Assembly (NCBI GenBank): GCA_002369295.1
Contig: DFDR01000017.1
Span: 1-19,305, forward strand
Reading direction: 5' to 3'
Origin: Desulfovibrionaceae bacterium UBA3823
Lineage (GTDB): Bacteria; Desulfobacterota; Desulfovibrionia; Desulfovibrionales; Desulfovibrionaceae
Length of the DNA stretch: 19,305 bases
The notes under the pieces were generated by a model, which did no database searches, had not been told where the DNA came from, and was given only the letters and a program-made list of their open reading frames with translations. Below are positions 17,723-19,305 of the stretch, piece by piece (position 1 is the first letter of the stretch; each line of letters opens with the position of its first letter). Position numbers and translations under genes: made by a program.

Positions 17723-18061
17723 ATGAACAATGTACATTTTGTCGTTAGCATGCTATTGGCCTGCATGCTTTGCGCAACGCCTGTCTGGTCAGATGATGCG
17801 CGTCAGGTTGCGTTTTTGAAAGCTGTGCAGAATTTTATTGAACATCATAAGTTTCCTGACGGAGAATGTATTGATAATGATTTAATTAGTGATGATTTTA
17901 AGATTAATGAAATTGCAGCTGCAGACATAAATGGAAGTGGAAAACCAAAACTGCTTATTAAATTTAAATCTACTTCAAAAACAGATATGACAGAGCACGT
18001 CTGTGGTTTTGATGAGAAGGCCCACAAACTCACTGTGGAATATATTGGTATCCAGATTTAG
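17723..18061 (+). CDS. Exported two-module protein, N-terminal fragment
   Basis: ATG 17723 has GGAGG (17709-17713) 9 bases before it. The 112-residue product starts with a signal peptide (hydrophobic residues 5-19) and a likely cut near VWS-DD (residues 21-25). A lipobox reading LLAC (11-14) is possible but lacks the usual basic start. The mature part has an FLKAVQNFIEHH helix, a cysteine, and AAADINGSGKPKLLIKF, a loop of the DxNxxGxP type seen in calcium-binding FG-GAP/VCBS-like repeats, then CGFDEKAHKLTVEY. The stop TAG (18059-18061) is reached because a base seems to be missing just upstream. The next frame continues the same protein with WYPDLEYFDNGC. Codon use is AT-rich, unlike the core. 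Family not recognised. Confidence 0.65.
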   Translation: MNNVHFVVSMLLACMLCATPVWSDDARQVAFLKAVQNFIEHHKFPDGECIDNDLISDDFKINEIAAADINGSGKPKLLIKFKSTSKTDMTEHVCGFDEKAHKLTVEYIGIQI

Positions 18062-18735
18062 AATACTTCGATAATGGTTGCATTAAGGAATATATAAGAC
18101 GCAGAAGAGGGCTTGATGATTACTATAGCTTGATAACATACAACACCAAGAAGAAAAAATATGGTGTTGAAGAAAAAGTAGCTGTCGTCTGGAATAAAAG
18201 AAAAAATCCTGTTTCTCTAGATGAAGAAAAGCCTTTTCCCGATAAAATCGATGTCACTGGCGAAAGATTTGTGTATTTTATCGATGATAAAACATTTAAG
18301 CTTGTCAAGGATGCTGATGTGCCAGTGGACACTCCCATCTATAATGAATGGATAAAGAAGTATATCGATGGCGCAAAAAAGATAGAGATAGAGTGGTTTC
18401 CAGCAAGCGCCAAGGGGATCAAGATGCTTAAAGCAAAACTCGATGGTTTACCTGTGACATATCAATCTTTTTCTGCTGATGTGATATACGACAAGATGCT
18501 GAAAGCTACGCATGATTATGTTGGAAAGAATATACTTCCTGCCAATAGTAACAGCGATAATGATCAAGATATAGGTGATATCTCTAAAAATATGATGGCA
18601 ATTTATGATATTAACTGTGATGGGAGGCCGGAGTTTCTTATCAAAAATATTAAAGAAAATACTGAATATGTATATGGATTTAACGAAAAAATTGGAAAAA
18701 ATCAAAGCAAAATATTCTGGACATATGGATTTTGA
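18062..18735 (+). pseudogene. Two-module exported protein, middle fragment
   Basis: This frame directly continues the gene at 17723 after a -1 shift and has no ribosome binding site; the first internal start is a TTG at 18130. It holds the rest of module 1: EYFDNGCIK, then PFPDKIDVTGERFVYFIDD, VDTPIYNEWIKKYI and WFPASAKGIKMLKAKLDG. It then carries the start of module 2: a HDYVGKN helix, MMAIYDINCDGRPEFLIK (again a DxNxxGxP loop) and YVYGFNEKIGK. It ends at TGA 18733-18735 in the context TTT-TGA-A, where module 2 goes on one base later as EYFNNGCIK. It is not an independent gene. Confidence 0.55.
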
Positions 18736-19141
18736 ATATTTTAACAATGGTTGCATTAAACATAAATCATACGGTGAAGATGATGAAAGTATAGAAAGAA
18801 AAAAATTTACTCCATATCAATTTGCAATATATGATAAGAAGCAAGATATTTTTGAGCTTAAGGGCAACGTAGACATCTGGAACAAAGATGCATTGCCAAC
18901 AAATCCAGAGTATGACAACAAGCCCTTTCCCACGGATATCGACGTGACGGGTGACGGTTTTGTCTATTTTATATTTGACGATGATTTTGAGGATGCATGG
19001 TGGGATAATAAGGCTGTAGACACTCCTGTCTACGAGGCGTGGGTCAAGAAGTATATTGGCGATGCCAAGCCAGTACAGGTGCAATGGGTTCCTGCAATGG
19101 CAGATGGCATCAAGGCCTTGGAGGCGAAGCGACAAAAATGA
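18605..19141 (+). pseudogene. Two-module exported protein, C-terminal fragment
   Basis: This frame is the same as that of the gene start at 17723, so the two single-base shifts cancel and the repaired gene would be 1419 bases, about 472 residues. From about 18733 the content is module 2 (EYFNNGCIKHKSYG, then PFPTDIDVTGDGFVYFI, VDTPVYEAWVKKYIGDAK, WVPAMADGIKALEAK), closely matching the corresponding part of module 1. The first 40 or so residues read from 18605 are probably out of frame. No start with a ribosome binding site was seen, so it is unlikely to be made alone. Confidence 0.55.
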
Positions 19142-19305
19142 AGCAGGTTTCCTGCCGGAGAAGCGGGACTTGTCGCCGTCAGGCAAAGGAAGGCATCCAT
19201 GCCTTGCGAGGCGATGCCGTGGACTGCCAATGCTCCTGTCCTGCGGCAAGGCGAGCGCTGACGGCGTTCCCCCTTGCCCGGCTTGCCGTGACCGGGTGCC
19301 TCGAG
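19142..19305. other. Window end, no gene seen
   Basis: GC-rich sequence after the exported-protein gene with a small hairpin, GCAGG-TTT-CCTGC, just after the stop and a short palindrome AAGGCATCCATGCCTT further on. There is no T-run. Composition returns to chromosomal type. Confidence 0.4.

Noticed and set aside
17514..17726. 70-codon plus-strand frame before the exported-protein gene
   Set aside because: No ribosome binding site; it overlaps the start of the better-supported gene and has no recognisable content.

Overview
The window reads as GC-rich chromosomal DNA from a bacterium of the Desulfovibrio type. This is an inference from codon use, from the blocks dnaX-ybaB-recR and gatC-gatA, and from the look of the TrmL, RecR and IlvE proteins; no rRNA or species marker is present. 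It has a housekeeping core (about 5.3-15.3 kb) flanked by two accessory regions.

Left accessory region (1-5309). All genes are on the + strand. Two proteins of the plasmid pRiA4b ORF-3 family come first. The first is damaged by a frameshift near base 51 and by an exact 197-bp tandem duplication. Three tandem paralogs of an unrecognised protein family of about 350-370 residues follow; the first is frameshifted near 2205 and the other two are intact. A strong terminator at 5277-5309 closes the run. The intact pRiA4b-type protein has a very acidic tail, while all three paralogs begin with lysine-rich segments. This cluster is the best candidate here for an undescribed system, but nothing in the sequence fixes its function.

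Core (5310-15334). On the + strand are an LpoA-like lipoprotein and gatC-gatA (two subunits of the tRNA-dependent amidotransferase). They end in two hairpin terminators facing the minus-strand group recR, ybaB, dnaX and ilvE. dnaX is split between two frames. At the switch lie a Shine-Dalgarno-like AGGAGG, a possible CCC-T slip site and a stem-loop around the zero-frame stop, arranged like the E. coli dnaX -1 frameshift signal; an indel is the rival explanation. Divergent from ilvE are a hydantoinase/oxoprolinase A-type protein and trmL (tRNA wobble-base methyltransferase), closed by a long hairpin terminator.

Right accessory region (15335-19305). About 2.4 kb without a convincing gene includes a sharply AT-rich island (about 15841-16440). 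It is followed by an AT-rich gene for an exported protein made of two tandem homologous modules with DxNxxG-type loops. That gene is broken by two compensating single-base shifts, one in each module at nearly the same place; corrected, it would encode about 472 residues.

Several genes carry single-base shifts, including the essential dnaX. Gene decay, recoding and local sequence error must therefore all be kept open.
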